64,000 nucleotides of DNA, from assembly GCA_037693485.1 (NCBI GenBank), contig CM075344.1, positions 24,574,501-24,638,500 of the forward strand, given 5' to 3'. The translations under genes were made by a program, and so were the position numbers. This document shows, piece after piece, positions 1-11,600 of this stretch (the stretch's first letter is position 1; every line of letters starts with the position of its first letter). This stretch comes from Kitagawia praeruptora. Taxonomy: Eukaryota; Streptophyta; Magnoliopsida; Apiales; Apiaceae. Below the pieces are notes generated by a model that was given only the letters and a program-made list of their open reading frames with translations, made no database searches and was not told the DNA's origin.

Positions 1-200
1 TGTTATTAACTAACTTCTTTGACAGCTCATGACAGCTCATGTTGTAGAGAGTGCTGATCTTCTACTTCACACTCAGTTCTGTTATCATGTATATTAACAA
101 TGATTCAAAAGCTTTCAATCTAAATCTACCAAATCTACCTTGCAGTCTTACCGTAAACGAATGATATTATTGTACAAAAGCGCACACTAAAATCTTTCCA

Positions 201-377
201 GTGGATTCCATGGCGCATATCAAAAGGGTTTCATTCGAGAATGAAGAAGCTTGCATGTTTAGACCATTTTTGAAAAAGATTGCCAAAGAGTTGTTAATGT
301 TGGTGCAGCATGATGTTCTTGTGTGTCCACCTACTGGCATCCGAAAATTACGTTGTCTAGCAATGTCGCCAACTTAG
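201..377 (+). pseudogene. COMT-like exon-1 relic with start codon lost
   Basis: The context CTTTCCAGTGGATTCC matches the start context of the COMT-like genes here, but ATG has become GTG. The frame continues with an NEEACM-like motif, the hallmark of the COMT N-terminus. It then diverges and ends near 377, after a segment resembling the LASMLPTS region of exon 1 with most of the intervening sequence lost. It is a decayed first exon, not a working gene. The family assignment rests on the start context and the EEAC motif. Confidence 0.55.
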
Positions 378-427
378 ATTCTATGGTTCATATTTAAAAA
401 CTTTCATCCGAAGATGAAGAAGCTTGC
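375..427 (+). pseudogene. Second short COMT-like N-terminal relic
   Basis: A second piece reads roughly as LDSMVHI, stop, KLSSEDEEAC. It again matches the N-terminus of the O-methyltransferases in the window. It follows directly on the relic at 201..377 and precedes the promoter of the disrupted gene at 863, so three first-exon starts lie in a row. The in-frame TAA shows it is dead. Confidence 0.5.
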
Positions 428-862
428 TTCAATTAACATCACGCATCCACTCAGTCACTTGTGCTCTGGCCTGTTTCCGTATATACCGTCTGTATCTGTC
501 GTCCAATTCAGATTTGACCAAGTACACAAGACAAGAAACTAAAATCATGTCATGAACTCAGATCAACACTCTGTAATATAGATAAAATGAACTATATTTC
601 TGGTAAAATTCACATCAATTAGGCATTACTTGCAAAATTTCGATAATATCACTTAGGTAGAAAATCTCCGAAAGCCATGGATATATAGAATTGAACATAC
701 TTTTCATAACATGATAGGCATAGAATCTGCTAAAGCTATGAACGAAATCAAACATTTTTTAAGACCATGCCGACAGAATCTTGTACGTACAGCAACCAAA
801 AAGTTGGTCTATCAGAAACCAGCTTATAAAAGAGGGTGTTGCATCTAAAACAAATCTTTCCA
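424..862 (+). promoter_or_regulatory. Upstream region of the disrupted COMT-like gene, with TATA box
   Basis: A TATA box (TATAAA, 825..830) lies 33 bp before the ATG at 863, within the block AGAAACCAGCTTATAAAA. Gene B (45463) and the truncated duplicate at 46171 keep recognisable versions of this block, so it is an ancestral core promoter of this gene set. About 450 bp of this region recur at 62459..62905 in the same orientation, where the TATA segment is missing. Confidence 0.6.
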
Positions 863-1278
863 ATGGATTCTTTGGTGAAAAGAAAAAATAATTCATATAA
901 AGATGAAGCAGCTTGCATGTTAGCAATGCAATTAGCAACTGCTTCAATACTCCCCATGGCTCTAAAGACAGCCGTTGAGCTTGACCTTCTGGAGATCATA
1001 GCCAAAGCTGGCTCCGGGGCCTATGTCACTCCTACTGAGCTAGCCTCCATGCTGCCAACTTCTTCAAATCCCGATGCACCGCCTATGCTTGACCGAATAC
1101 TCCGAGTCCTGGCCTGCCACTCTGTTCTTAAATGTAAGCATACTGAGGTAGACAATGGCCAGGTCGAGCGAACCTATGGTTTAGCATGGGTGTGCAAATA
1201 TTTGACAAAAAATGAAGACGGTGTGTCTATGGCACCTCTTTCGCTCCTGTTCCATGATAGAATTTTTCTGGAAAGCTG
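863..1278 (+). pseudogene. Disrupted COMT-like O-methyltransferase, exon 1
   Basis: This exon encodes the N-terminal dimerisation domain of a class I plant O-methyltransferase of the caffeic acid/bergaptol type. Motifs in order are DEAACMLAMQLATAS, LDLLEIIAKAG, LASMLPTS, MLDRILRVL, YGLAWVCKYLTKNEDGVSMAPLSLL and LESW. The exon ends TG before a GTAATG donor, exactly as in intact genes A and B. ATG 863 is preferred over the upstream in-frame start at 836 because CTTTCCAATGGATTC matches the other copies. No exon 2-4 sequence follows. Instead come an antisense RING-H2 fragment and copia-1, so no full enzyme can be made. A second version of its 3' end lies at 23656..23700, beyond the nested elements. 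Confidence 0.85.
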
Positions 1279-1589
1279 GTAATGTATTCTCTCCTCTTCT
1301 ATTTACGATTTTAAGCTGCTTTGCTTCCATAACACTCAAGCAGACCGCACACTCATCACCATGGTCTCCACAAGTTTTGTACTCCGTAACCGGAAGTTGA
1401 TTCTTGATCATGCTGGTTGTGTAAGACAATGGCCGTGGTATCAACGATGTAGTCCAATTAAAATCGTAATTTTCTTCCCTTGTCGTAAATGCAGTACTAG
1501 TGTTGTCGTTGCTTTGCCCTGCATCTTCGGAGTTGGTCTTGAAGAACGAATAGAAAAAATTCATGGAGATTTGCCGAAAGACGAAAAAT
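1234..1589 (+). repeat. Direct repeat flanking the nested insertion, left copy
   Basis: This segment starts at ACCTCTTTCGCTCCTG inside COMT exon 1. It runs through the exon end, the donor and the antisense RING-H2 fragment to GACGAAAAAT. A recognisable second copy is at 23656..24005, immediately after the 3' LTR of copia-1. The copies differ by scattered substitutions and small indels, roughly a tenth of positions by eye. Copia-1 leader sequence begins right after this copy with no 5' LTR between. Confidence 0.8.
1308..1560 (-). pseudogene. ATL-type RING-H2 protein fragment, left copy
   Basis: Read on the minus strand, this contains IKNQLPVTEYK and DECAVCLSVMEA, the GLD-like and first CxxC-L part of an ATL-type RING-H2 E3 ligase. 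The rest of the zinc-binding cysteines and histidines are missing: the frame runs straight into antisense COMT intron and exon sequence (GENTLPAF is the antisense of the COMT splice junction). It is therefore a RING-H2 fragment joined tail-on to COMT intron 1, not a functional ligase. The same chimaera is repeated at 23732..23891. Confidence 0.6.
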
Positions 1590-1599
1590 TTACGGGTAC

Positions 1600-1680
1600 T
1601 GTTCACGTGTACTGTTCACAAGCACTGTTCATAGGTACTGTTTACGGGCACTATTCATGGGTACTGTTCACATATACGGT
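1600..1680 (+). repeat. ACTGTTCA-type short repeats in the copia-1 leader
   Basis: About six imperfect copies of TACTGTTCAC or close variants, spaced 10-16 bp apart, lie between the element's truncated 5' end and its gag start. Copia-2, from a clearly different copia lineage, has a cleaner array of the same core word in the equivalent leader position (22985..23098). Confidence 0.75.
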
Positions 1681-1692
1681 TCTGGGAGAAAG

Positions 1693-4600
1693 ATGTCTGG
1701 TGGTATTAATGTTAAGGTCGACAAATTTACCGGGAGAAACAGTTTCAGTCGATGGCAAATCAAGATGCGTGCCCTGTTAAAACAACAAGGGCTCTGGGCG
1801 CCGTTGAACACAAAAATGGCTGTTTCTATAAGCGCTGAGATGGCCATTCTGGAAGAAAAGGCACATTCAACAATTCTGTTGTGTCTTGCAGATGATATTA
1901 TTACTGAAATCGCGGAGGAGGATACCGCGTCTGGTCTGTGGTTGAAGCTTGAAAGTCTTTACATGACGAAGTCTTTAACAAACAAGTTGTTGCTGAAGCA
2001 ACGTCTGTTCAGTCTGCGAATGCAGGAATGTATGTCTCTTCGAGATCACTTAGATCAATTAAACACAATTTTATTAGAATTGCGTAATATTGATGTTAAA
2101 GTTGAAGATGAGAATGCTGCTTTGATTCTGTTAGTTTCTTTACCATTATCGTACGAGAACTTTGTGCAATCGTTTATTGTTGGTAAAGATACTATTTCTC
2201 TAGAAGAAGTTAGATCTGCTCTTCATTCTAGAGAGCTGCGCCATAAGGCGGCTGGTACAGGTGCAGATAATCATGCTGCTGGGTTGGTAGCTAGCGGGAG
2301 TACCGGACATGGAAAGTCGGGGAAGTATAAATCCAAGAAACCAGCTTCTAGGGGTTTGAGAGCTAATGATGTCTGCAATTACTGTAAAGAAAAGGGACAT
2401 TGGAAATCCGACTGTCCCAAGAAAAAAGAAGCAACATGATGCTGCTGCAGGAACTGCTGCTGTAGCTGATGTTAATTCCGAAGAAGATATTGCTCTAGTT
2501 GCTGTCAAGGACACGCATCACTCTGATGTGTGGATCCTTGATTCTAGAGCGTCTTATCATATATGTCCGCGCAGGGAGTGGTTTACAACCTACGAGCGAG
2601 TAGACGGTGGCAAGATTTCTATGGCTAACAGTTTTACTTGTGAGACGGTTGGATTAGGCTCGATTAAAATTCGGACACATGATGGTAAATTCTGCACATT
2701 GAATGATGTTAGGCATATTCCACTTATGACAAAGAATCTGATATCTTTGAGTATGTTAGACAGCAAGGGTTTCAGTTTTCAAGGTGAAGGTGGAGTTTTG
2801 CATGTCTGCAAGGGTTCTAATGTGGTTTTGAAAGGTGTTAAACGTGGTACCTTGTATCTTCTTCAAGGTTCTACGTTAACAGGTTCTGTTGCTGTTGCGT
2901 TTTCGGAAATTGAAAAGGAAAATATGACCAGTTTGTGGCACATGAGGCTTGGTCACATGAGTGAAAGGGGGATGCAGATTCTGTCAAAAGCTGATCTTCT
3001 TTGTGGTCATAAGGTCACAGTTCTCGAGTTTTGTGAACATTGTGTTTTTGGAAAGCTACATCGCAGCAAGTTTCCTAAAGCAATCCACAGAACAAAAGGC
3101 ACACTTGATTACATCCATTCTAATTGTTGGGGCCCTTCCCGGGTGGAGTCTTTAGGGGGTCACAGAAATTTTGTGTCAATGATCGATGATTTCTCAAGAA
3201 TGACTTGGTTGTTCATCATAAAGCACAAAAGTGAAGCCTTCAAGGTTTTCAAGCAGTGGAAGGCGCTAGTGGAGAAACAAACAGGGAAGAAGATTAAGAG
3301 GCTGTGAACAGATAATGGCCTGGAATTTTGCTCATCCGAGTTTGCAGATTTCTGCAAGAATGAGGGGATTGCTAGGCATCATACAGTCAGGGATACACCA
3401 CAACAAAATGGTGTAGCAGAGCGTATGAATCAGACACTTCTGGAGAGAGCATGGTGTATGCTCTCCAACGCTGGACTAACTAGAAGATTCTGGGCAGAGG
3501 CGGTTAGTACAACGTGTTATTTGATTAATCGTGGACCTCACACAAGTATCCATCTTAAAACTCCTATTGAGAAATGGTCTGATAAGCCTGCTGATTACTC
3601 CAATTTAAGAGTTTTTGGTTGTACTGTTTATTATCATGTAAATGAGGGTAAATTGGAGCCACGAGCTAAAAAGGGAGTATTTGTTGGCTATGGGGATGTG
3701 ATAAAAGGTTATAGAATCTGGTCTCCATCTGAAAATAGGGTTATACTGAGTAGAAACGTAGTCTTTGATGAAAATTCTATGTTTAACCCTACTGTGAAGT
3801 CTACGATTGTTTCAGAAAGTGGTGGTGTTGAGAAACAGGTGGAGCAGGAAGTCACTCAAGATGAGAGTGAACCACAACAAGAAGTTCAACAACCACAGTC
3901 AGAATCAGAATCATCAGTACCAGTAGTAAATCAGCATAGTTTGGCTCTTGATCGATCGAGGAGAGCTAAGTATGGAGTGCCTCCAAAGAAATATGGTTTT
4001 GAAGATATGGTGGCATATGCACTACAGGTAGCTGAAGAAGTGGATCCTAGCTCTGATGAACCATCCACTTACAAAGAAGCGGTGACATGTACTGAATCTA
4101 CAAAATGGTTTGCTGCAATGGGAGATGAAATGGAGTCACTTCAGAAGAATAAGACTTGGGAATTAGTCAAGCGGCCTCGAGAGAGAAAGATTGTTACTTG
4201 TAAATGGGTCTACAAGAAGAAGGAAGGAGAAACATCGGTTGAGGGTATCAAGTATAAAGCTCGATTAGTAGCTCGAGGGTTCACTCAGAAAGAGGGAGTA
4301 GATTACAACGAGATTTTTTCACCAGTGGTCAGACACACTTCCATCAGGGTGCTACTAGCGATAGTTGCACATCAGAATCTGGAGCTTGAATAACTCGATG
4401 TGAAGACAGCTTTTTTGCATGGAGAGCTGGAGGAGGAGATATACATGACTCAACCAGATGGTTTTCAGGTTCCTGGTAAAGAAGACTATGTTTGCAAGTT
4501 ATTGAAGTCCTTGTATGGGCTAAAGCAGTCTCCGAGGCAGTGGTACAAGAAATTCGACAGCTATATGATAGGTATTGGCTACACCAGGAGTCCGTATGAT

Positions 4601-5614
4601 TGCTGTGTTTATCACAGTAAGACAACAAATGGTTCTTTCATTTATCTGGTCCTGTATGTAGATGATATATTGATAGCTGCAGAGAACAAGTCTGATATTC
4701 AGAAGTTGAAAGGTCTCCTCAGTGCTGAGTTTGAAATGAAAGATTTGGGTGCGGCTCGGAAAATTCTGGGAATGGAGATTTATAGGGACAGAAGTGAAAA
4801 GAAGCTCTTCCGATCACAGAAGGGATACATTCAGAAGATTTTGTCAAGGTTTGGCATGTCTACAGCAAAGCCCATAGATACTCCTAGTGCTGCAAATGCA
4901 CATCTGTCTGTCGCTTTTGCACCTAAGTCCGCTGAGGAAAAAGAGTACATGTCTCGAGTTCCATATGCTAGTGCAGTAGGAAGCTTGATGTATGCAATGG
5001 TCTGCACTAGGCCCGATCTTGCACAGTCTGTCAGTGTTGTTAGTAGGTTCATGGGTGATCCAGGAAAGGAGCATTGGCAAGCTGTGAAGAGGATTTTTCG
5101 GTACTTAAAAGGTACGTCTGATGTTGGTCTCATTTATGGAGGTGATACTGAGTGTTTGGTGACAGGGTTTTCAGACTCTGATTATGCTGGAGATGTTGAC
5201 AGTAGAAGATCTATGACTGGTTATGCTTTCACTCTAGGTGGTTCGATTGTCAGTTGGAAAGCTACTCTGCAACCTACAGTGACTTTGTCTACTACAGAAG
5301 CAGAGTACATGGCATTGACATAAGCCGCAAAAGAAGGAATCTGGTTGAAAGGATTGGTCGATGATTTAGGTCTACATCATGATCAGGCTACAGTATTTTG
5401 TGACAGTCTCAGTGCAATCTGTTTGGCCAAGGATCAAGTCCATCATGAGCGGACTAAGCACATAGATGTAAGATATCATTTTCTAAGAAGTGAGACGAGA
5501 ATTAAGGTGAGAAAAGTGGGTACTGCTGATAACCCAGCTGATATGCTCACCAAGCCGGTTCCACATAGCAAGTTTCAACATTGTTTGAACTTGCTAAATG
5601 TTCGGAGTTACTGA
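1693..5614 (+). pseudogene. Copia-1 gag-pol, decayed
   Basis: Gag starts at ATG 1693 (MSGGINVKVDKFTGRN). It carries a UBN2-type gag and the zinc knuckle CNYCKEKGHWKSDC (about 2377..2418). A frameshift near 2400-2440 moves the rest to the next frame, where everything to 5614 is collinear: protease, integrase, reverse transcriptase (YVDDILIAAE) and RNase H (SDSDYAGDVD). Lesions: stops TGA 3305, TAA 4391 and TAA 5321; the protease motif is DSRAS instead of DSGAS; the first integrase aspartate motif reads HSNCWGP instead of HTDxWGP. It cannot encode its own mobilisation. Confidence 0.88.
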
Positions 5615-5740
5615 CTGCTCTTTTGAGGGCAAAATCTGAGGCAGAAGAGTTTTATCTGGTACATCTGGCATTATTATAATGCGTCTGGTACATCTGGCAT
5701 TATTATGCATCTGGTACATCTGTTATCTGTTTTTGTGAGA

Positions 5741-5958
5741 GGATTCATGTCAAGGTGGAGATTTGTTAAAATGCCTTGAATTAGGCCACCAACCATTAGT
5801 TAGGCCACCAACCATTAATGTAGTCAAAGCTTGGTAGGTGGTGTTAGGCGCCTAACACCACCTACCAAGCTTTGACTACATTAATGGTTGGTGGCCTAAC
5901 TAATGGTTGGTGGCCTAATTCAAGGCATTTTAACAAATCTCCACCTTGACTTGAATCC
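5741..5958. repeat. 218-bp near-perfect palindrome at the copia-1 LTR / CACTA-1 border
   Basis: Two 109-bp arms meet at 5849/5850 in GTTAGGC-GCCTAAC with no spacer. By eye the only mismatch is 5748/5951. The left arm is the copia-1 purine tract plus the first 86 bp of its 3' LTR. The right arm is the same sequence inverted, and it ends where the CACTA terminus starts. Because the inverted arm includes sequence internal to copia-1 (upstream of the LTR), it is not a natural LTR hairpin but an inverted duplication. Confidence 0.93.
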
Positions 5959-5974
5959 ACTACAAGGAAAACAG

Positions 5975-6760
5975 GCTCAGACAACGGTTTTTGCCCGTTG
6001 TCTGATGCCCTGTTTTCCTGTTGTCTATTGAGGCGCCGTCTGATGCCTATATCAGACAACGGTACAAAAACTGTTGTGTGACCCTTCTTCGACAAAAGTC
6101 CGTATTTACTGAAACGTTGTGTGAATACTAGAAACAACAACAGTTTGCTTTTAAAAAGTATTGTACAAACTACATTACAACAATGGTCCTTAACTCAAAA
6201 ACCGTTGTTCTAGGCATGTTTAGACAAGGGTTTTTTGTTTTGGTTGTGTTGTCTATTTCGTTTGCATCCAACACAACATTAATTGGTTGGGTTGCAGTAT
6301 AGTTTTATAGACAATGGTCTTCTATATCTGTGATGTTGTGTTAAATACTTTCTCACAATGGTTTTATAGAAAGAAACCATTGTTGTTTCGTTAGTTAGAC
6401 GATGGAATTGTTTTAAAAAGTGTTGTCTGAATATTTGTTACACAACGGTTTACTTGAATAGAAACCATTGTAGTTTTTATTGTTAGACAATGTAAGAGTT
6501 TTATAAAGTGTTGTCTGAATATTTCGTTCACAAGGGTTTTAATTGTTAGATTCGTTGCCTGAGCTGTTTTGACACAAGTTTTTCTATTTTAGCGTTTTCA
6601 TTTATGTGTTGTGCGAGTAACTGTAATACAAGTATTTTTATCTTATTGTTTACATTTGTGTGTTGTCTGAGCAACTGTAACACAAGCTTCTATTCATTTT
6701 CTTGTTGTCTAGGTTCTATTTTGACAATACTTTGGTTTTTCATAGTATTGTCTACAAGTA
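5975..6760. repeat. Left subterminal repeat region of CACTA-1
   Basis: Variants of AGACAACGG..AAACCGTTGTCTGA occur about every 40-70 bp in both orientations, typical of the transposase-binding subterminal zone of En/Spm elements. Copies decay away from the terminus. No coding sequence is seen here or in 6760..7055. Confidence 0.8.
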
Positions 6761-7055
6761 CATTAGACAAAGGTATAATTTAAATGTGCAAACTAAACAA
6801 ATTACTAAATGGCATTGTCTACAACCTTTAGTAAATAACATTACTAAAATTCCAACAAAATCCAAATCCATACAACCATAACATTCATACCAACAGTTTA
6901 CTGAAAATGCCGGTAACATATTCCGGCATACCATCAAAAGTACGGACATTGGGCCCCTATTTCGGAATGAACATATTCCACAAAATATAAAACTAACGGC
7001 CACCACAGTTTACTGAAAATGTTCATTGTGAAATAACAAGAAGTACTGAAACTGT

Positions 7056-10000
7056 TCAACGTGCATGGTTCTTCATGAAATACTTGGCCCATTCGATCCT
7101 TATCTCATTGAGGTCATCGTTGTTGTAAGCAAGGTTTCCCCTCCGCTGCCACTGAAAAGCAGGAAAACAACATTATAATTTATATACTTTCAATACAAAA
7201 AACAAGAACATTAGTTAGGGTTAAATATGTGTAATTTACCTTAATATGAAAACTGAATTCCTTATCAGTGCAGATCTCTTTCATATACCGCATCACAAAT
7301 AAGCCACAGTCCTTAGTTCCAGTTTGGAGAGGAACACCCTAATCAACACGTAAAAAAGAATTTATACATTCGTACAAGAAACTCATGAAAATCAGGAAAA
7401 TCGATGATAAATGTACAAATTATTACCGCCAGATTCTCCCAAGTGATTTTCTTCACCATCAACTTCCTGGTACTTTCCTTGTAAAATTTGATCGCACTAC
7501 GACAATATATTATAAATCAAATTACTATACATTTTTATTAATTGTTAAAGCAGATTAAAAATTAATTTTAAGTTCTGAGAGGTACTCACGTATCAACCAC
7601 CTCAATCCATTCTGCACTTGCTAATCTACGCTTCAAAGGGTCCATGTGGTAAACCACTTGTGTTTCAGGATGCACAACAGTTAGCGACCAGTGGTTCCTA
7701 GTAAATAGTGACACCGAAAAATAAGAACAATAATATTTACTTAACGTTTATAGGCTAAAACAATTATGTAGTTTCAACTGAAAATATCATCAATTATACA
7801 CGAAGGGATATTGATAATTAGAGCACCAGTGCATATATCTTTGTTAATAACAAGGGCCTCTGTGACTTAAATTGAAAATAACATGATTATTAAATTAGTC
7901 TTCACACAAAAGTTATTATGTGATGATAATTATTTGTTAGGACTAATTAAGGACATATATCTTAAATATTAATACTCTAACAATGATTTACCTGATTAAT
8001 TTCTCAAATTTTAGGACTAAATATTAAATGTTTTTCCTGATTAATTTCGTTAATTTTATATCAGTTTTTATTAAAATGCATGTATTTTTATAAATAATAC
8101 AAATGGTAAAAGTAAAGAAATAAGTACTCACGCGGCGTTGTATGGCACTAGAAAATAGGATCCTCGCTCTCCATTTTTGAATCTGAAAGATAATTCACGA
8201 GCCCTCTCTGTAACAGTACCGCAACCATTTGCGCCAACCATCCCAGGATCAACGAAGCATATCATGCTGGACATTTTGTGTCTTTTCAAAAACATCTCCA
8301 ATAAACTATATAAAAAGCAAACAATTATGGACACAATTAAAAACTAAGTTGCAGAAATAAAAACAATTATTAGAAGCGATGATCTAAATATTAAACTTAG
8401 ATACTTACTTAATAAACAAGCAAATAACGGACCCTGATATTTCTCCTCCTGCGCATAAGGCATGGAAATCTGATAAAAATAGAACTTGTTTTTTGGCTGA
8501 TCCGAAAGCTTCTTTGCACAGCACAAATCTGGATGTTTTGCCATCCTTCAATGCCTCCTTTGCCCAGAGCCACATATGCTTCAGCTTCGGAGGATAATCA
8601 TCACCCATGTCTAACACAAACTCTGGTTTCTTCACTATATCAGCCACCTTCTTAAACTTCCTTTGGCTAGATTTCTTGACGCCCTTGAAAGAAACAATGT
8701 AGTCGATAATTCAGAACACAAACTAAAGCAGTACGAAAAGTTGGACGGTTACGTAAACAAATATAAAAACTAACCTTTTGAGTTTCTTTCGATGCATTAC
8801 TGCTTTTCTTTACTTCTACAATAAGGTGTCTTGGCCACTCAACAAATGTCCCCACAGCTTGTTCCACGATGGTGATCTCATCTTGGATGGGGAAAGGAAT
8901 TAAGGCAGATCCTTGGACTACACGAGTAATACAGACTCGTGCATTCTCTTCTGGTAAATGCTTCCCATGAATAACTTTACACACCGTATCAACAGTTCCA
9001 TAAGCAACAACATTGGTAGGGGAGTCTATGGTTAATTCCCACTCCACAGCGCACCCAGCCCCCCCAATATTCTTGTCCTCATCATTTGCCATCTCCTCAA
9101 ACGCATTACTCTCAACCTGAACAATCTTATGAATCCCAGCCTCATCTTCAACCTTTTCCTCAACATTGTCAATCTTCTCTTCAATATTGTCAACCTTCTC
9201 AATATCGGCAACCTTCAACTCCAGGTCATCATCAATCTTCTCACTTGATTTTTCAGCCACCAATTTGTCAGTATCAAGATCCAGTTGCTTTTTTACACCT
9301 AGCAACTCCTGGTCATTCAAAATTGCATGTGCACCCTTGCTACAGCTTCCTTGCTGCGAGACAACATTTGGACTGTTACCGGCATCTGTAAGCTTTCCAC
9401 CTAAAAGAGCTTTTATATTCTCCATCTCCGCAGCCCAAAACTCATCCCGCTCTTGAACAATCTTTTATCTTTCTTCTTTCATAAACTTCTGGATACCATC
9501 TTGGATCCTCTCTTCAATTGTTTTTTTCTTCCTCTGCCTCGGCAGGTTAAAGTACACAGACTGCTTGACATGAGTCCCTTGGCCACGGACTCGTCCTCGA
9601 TGCTCAGGTTTACCGAGCACCTTTGAGAGGACATCATCAGTGCCTTCCTCTGTCAACTCCCCTTCACTGATTCTCTGTTTCATAACCGCCTAAAAATTTA
9701 ACCAAAAATCAAAGGGTGACCACAAATATTTTGGTAATGTGGAAATTTAATTAAAAGATAAATGAATAACTTACAATCTCTTCAGCAATCTCTTTAACTT
9801 TAGGATCCTTATAGTTTCCATCTTTATCCTGTCGCGCACGAACCCAGGTAGCTGACCGATCTATCTCGATTTCAGGATTGCTTTGCGACTGCATGAATAA
9901 CCATGTTCGAGATATCAAAATTAAGAAACATCAACCCGTTTGAATATGACTCTTGTAAAAAATCAAAGAGTGTATATTACTAACCATTTCTTGTTCAAGG

Positions 10001-10936
10001 TTAGCATAACCCTTGCGAGAGATGCAGTGAGGGTATTCATTCAGCTCCCTTCTCTTTTTCTGCGTAGTGTGGATCTCCTCTTTCACATAACAGATAGTTA
10101 AAAAATTAGCAACAAAGCCTAATGTAACTTGTAAGAACTTTGAAAACAAATAAAGTCAAAAACTCACACTAAACTCAATAGAGAGACGATCAAAAACAAA
10201 CATATCCCAATGTGCTTTCTCGATAAATGAGTAGTCAGCTGGAGGAGACTCCAACAACTCAAGTTGATCCCGGTAAGGAAGGATGTATGCAGTTGTTAAT
10301 CGACTTTTAAACTCCCTCCACTTCTGGCACGCTGACTTCAACACCATCTTCCTTGCTGTTGGCGGCACATCAAATGCCATTTACATTCATAAGAATTGTT
10401 ACTTAAGTGCAAGTTAGGTGGTAGGCAACAATGTGTACTTAAGTACTAGTAAGGGCAATCAATGTTACCTGCACACAATCCCATATTTTATTCTTTCTTT
10501 CTTTCGGAACACGTATCCATGAATCATACCATACTGCGACTTTAGTTCTTGCAAGAACTCCGATGTAAGACTGCATTTCAGTTCCCGCATCACCGTAGGG
10601 CTCACCCTTTGCATTGAAAGGCACCGGGTGCTTGATGCCCAGGATCTTACGTCGTACAATCCTATGCATTGTCACAGCTCCGCGTTTCAAGAGTTTAAGT
10701 CCCTCTTTTTTCTCAGCCACTGCTTGACTCCCACGTTTCCTTTTCTTGGATATTTGATTTTGCAAATTGCTGGAAATGGCCTTCCCTTTAACAGACACAG
10801 GGGAGGAATTACTTTGAGAGGGCTGCACTGGTGTTTCGGTCATTGAGGCTGACTTGTTCTTCTTTAATGCCTTTAAAAGGGCAGAGGTACGAGAGGCAGT
10901 ACGAGCAGAGTCAGATTTTGTTTTCCTTGAATCCAT
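7056..10936 (-). pseudogene. CACTA-associated C48 (Ulp1-like) protease gene, 11 exons, with lesions
   Basis: Eleven exons can be joined in a consistent phase: 10469..10936, 10168..10380, 9985..10077, 9775..9888, 8775..9689, 8409..8683, 8132..8305, 7590..7697, 7427..7496, 7240..7338, 7056..7151 (about 874 codons). The N-terminal half resembles plant transposase_24/TNPA-type proteins (WDCVQ; KWREFKSRL; YPHCISRKGYANLEQEM). The middle has an acidic repeat and an EWELTIDSPTNVVAYGTV domain. The C-terminus is a C48 cysteine protease with His (NHWSL), Asp (YHMDP), Gln (PLQTG) and Cys (KDCGLF) all present. Lesions: TAA at 9465..9467 in exon 5 (between KEER and KIVQERDEF), and AA instead of AG before exon 2. 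A truncated N-terminal product may still form. SUMO-protease activity is inferred from the family only. Confidence 0.8.
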
Positions 10937-10939
10937 GAT

Positions 10940-11400
10940 AAATCTACACACAAACAGAGAAAGAAACATAAATCTCAACCAAAGTCACATAAATCATAGT
11001 CACAAACAAAGAAACATAGTCACAAACTCAATCAAAAATCACATAAATCTCACACAAACAAAGTCAAAAACTCACTCAAATATCACATAAATCTCACATA
11101 AAGTCCAAAACTCACACAAATATCACATAAATCATACACAAAGTCCAAAATCTCACACAAAGTCCAAAACTCACACAAAAATCACAGTGACATACTATCA
11201 AACACTTGGTATGCATAAATCACTATGCATATATTATCACAAAATCTCACACAAAGTCCAAAACTCACACAAAAATCACAGTCACATATTATCAAACACT
11301 TGGTAGGCATAAATCACTATGCATGCATAACATAAAAAACACACTAATAAACACACAAACTAAAACACAGGGAAACACATGCATAACATAAAAAGATAAA
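10940..11400. repeat. CACAAA/TCACATAAATC-rich degenerate repeats upstream of the C48 gene
   Basis: The 5' flank of the C48 gene is built of short words such as CACAAAGTCCAAAACTCACA and TCACATAAATC, repeated imperfectly many times. A longer direct repeat of about 80 bp (AAACACTTGGTA.GCATAAATCACTATGCAT) is at about 11190 and 11290. It looks like an untranslated leader or promoter that grew by local duplication. No convincing open frame. Confidence 0.55.
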
Positions 11401-11537
11401 TCAAGCAAGAGACGAGGAGGGAGGGAGAGAGAAAGGGTGAGAGAGACAGAAAGAGGGAGGAAGAGGAGAGATCGAGAGAGAGAAAGAGAAAGAGGGGGAG
11501 TGTGTGAGAGAAAGAGGAGGGAAAGAGACTATGTGTG

Positions 11538-11572
<35 letters not shown>

Positions 11573-11600
11573 GTGTGCGAGAGAGACCTGTCGCCGCCCG
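11400..11600. repeat. GA-rich low-complexity tract
   Basis: A roughly 200-bp purine tract of GAGA, GGGA and GTGTGT units includes an uninterrupted (GA)n stretch at about 11541..11567. The minus-strand open frame through it (LSLSLSLSHTHS) is a composition artefact. It is the likely 5' leader of the C48 gene, transcribed leftward from the central promoter region. Confidence 0.75.

Noticed and set aside
836..862. Upstream in-frame start of the COMT-like open frame at 836
   Set aside because: The conserved CTTTCCAATGGATTC context at 863 is shared with gene B; the upstream part is leader following the TATA box.
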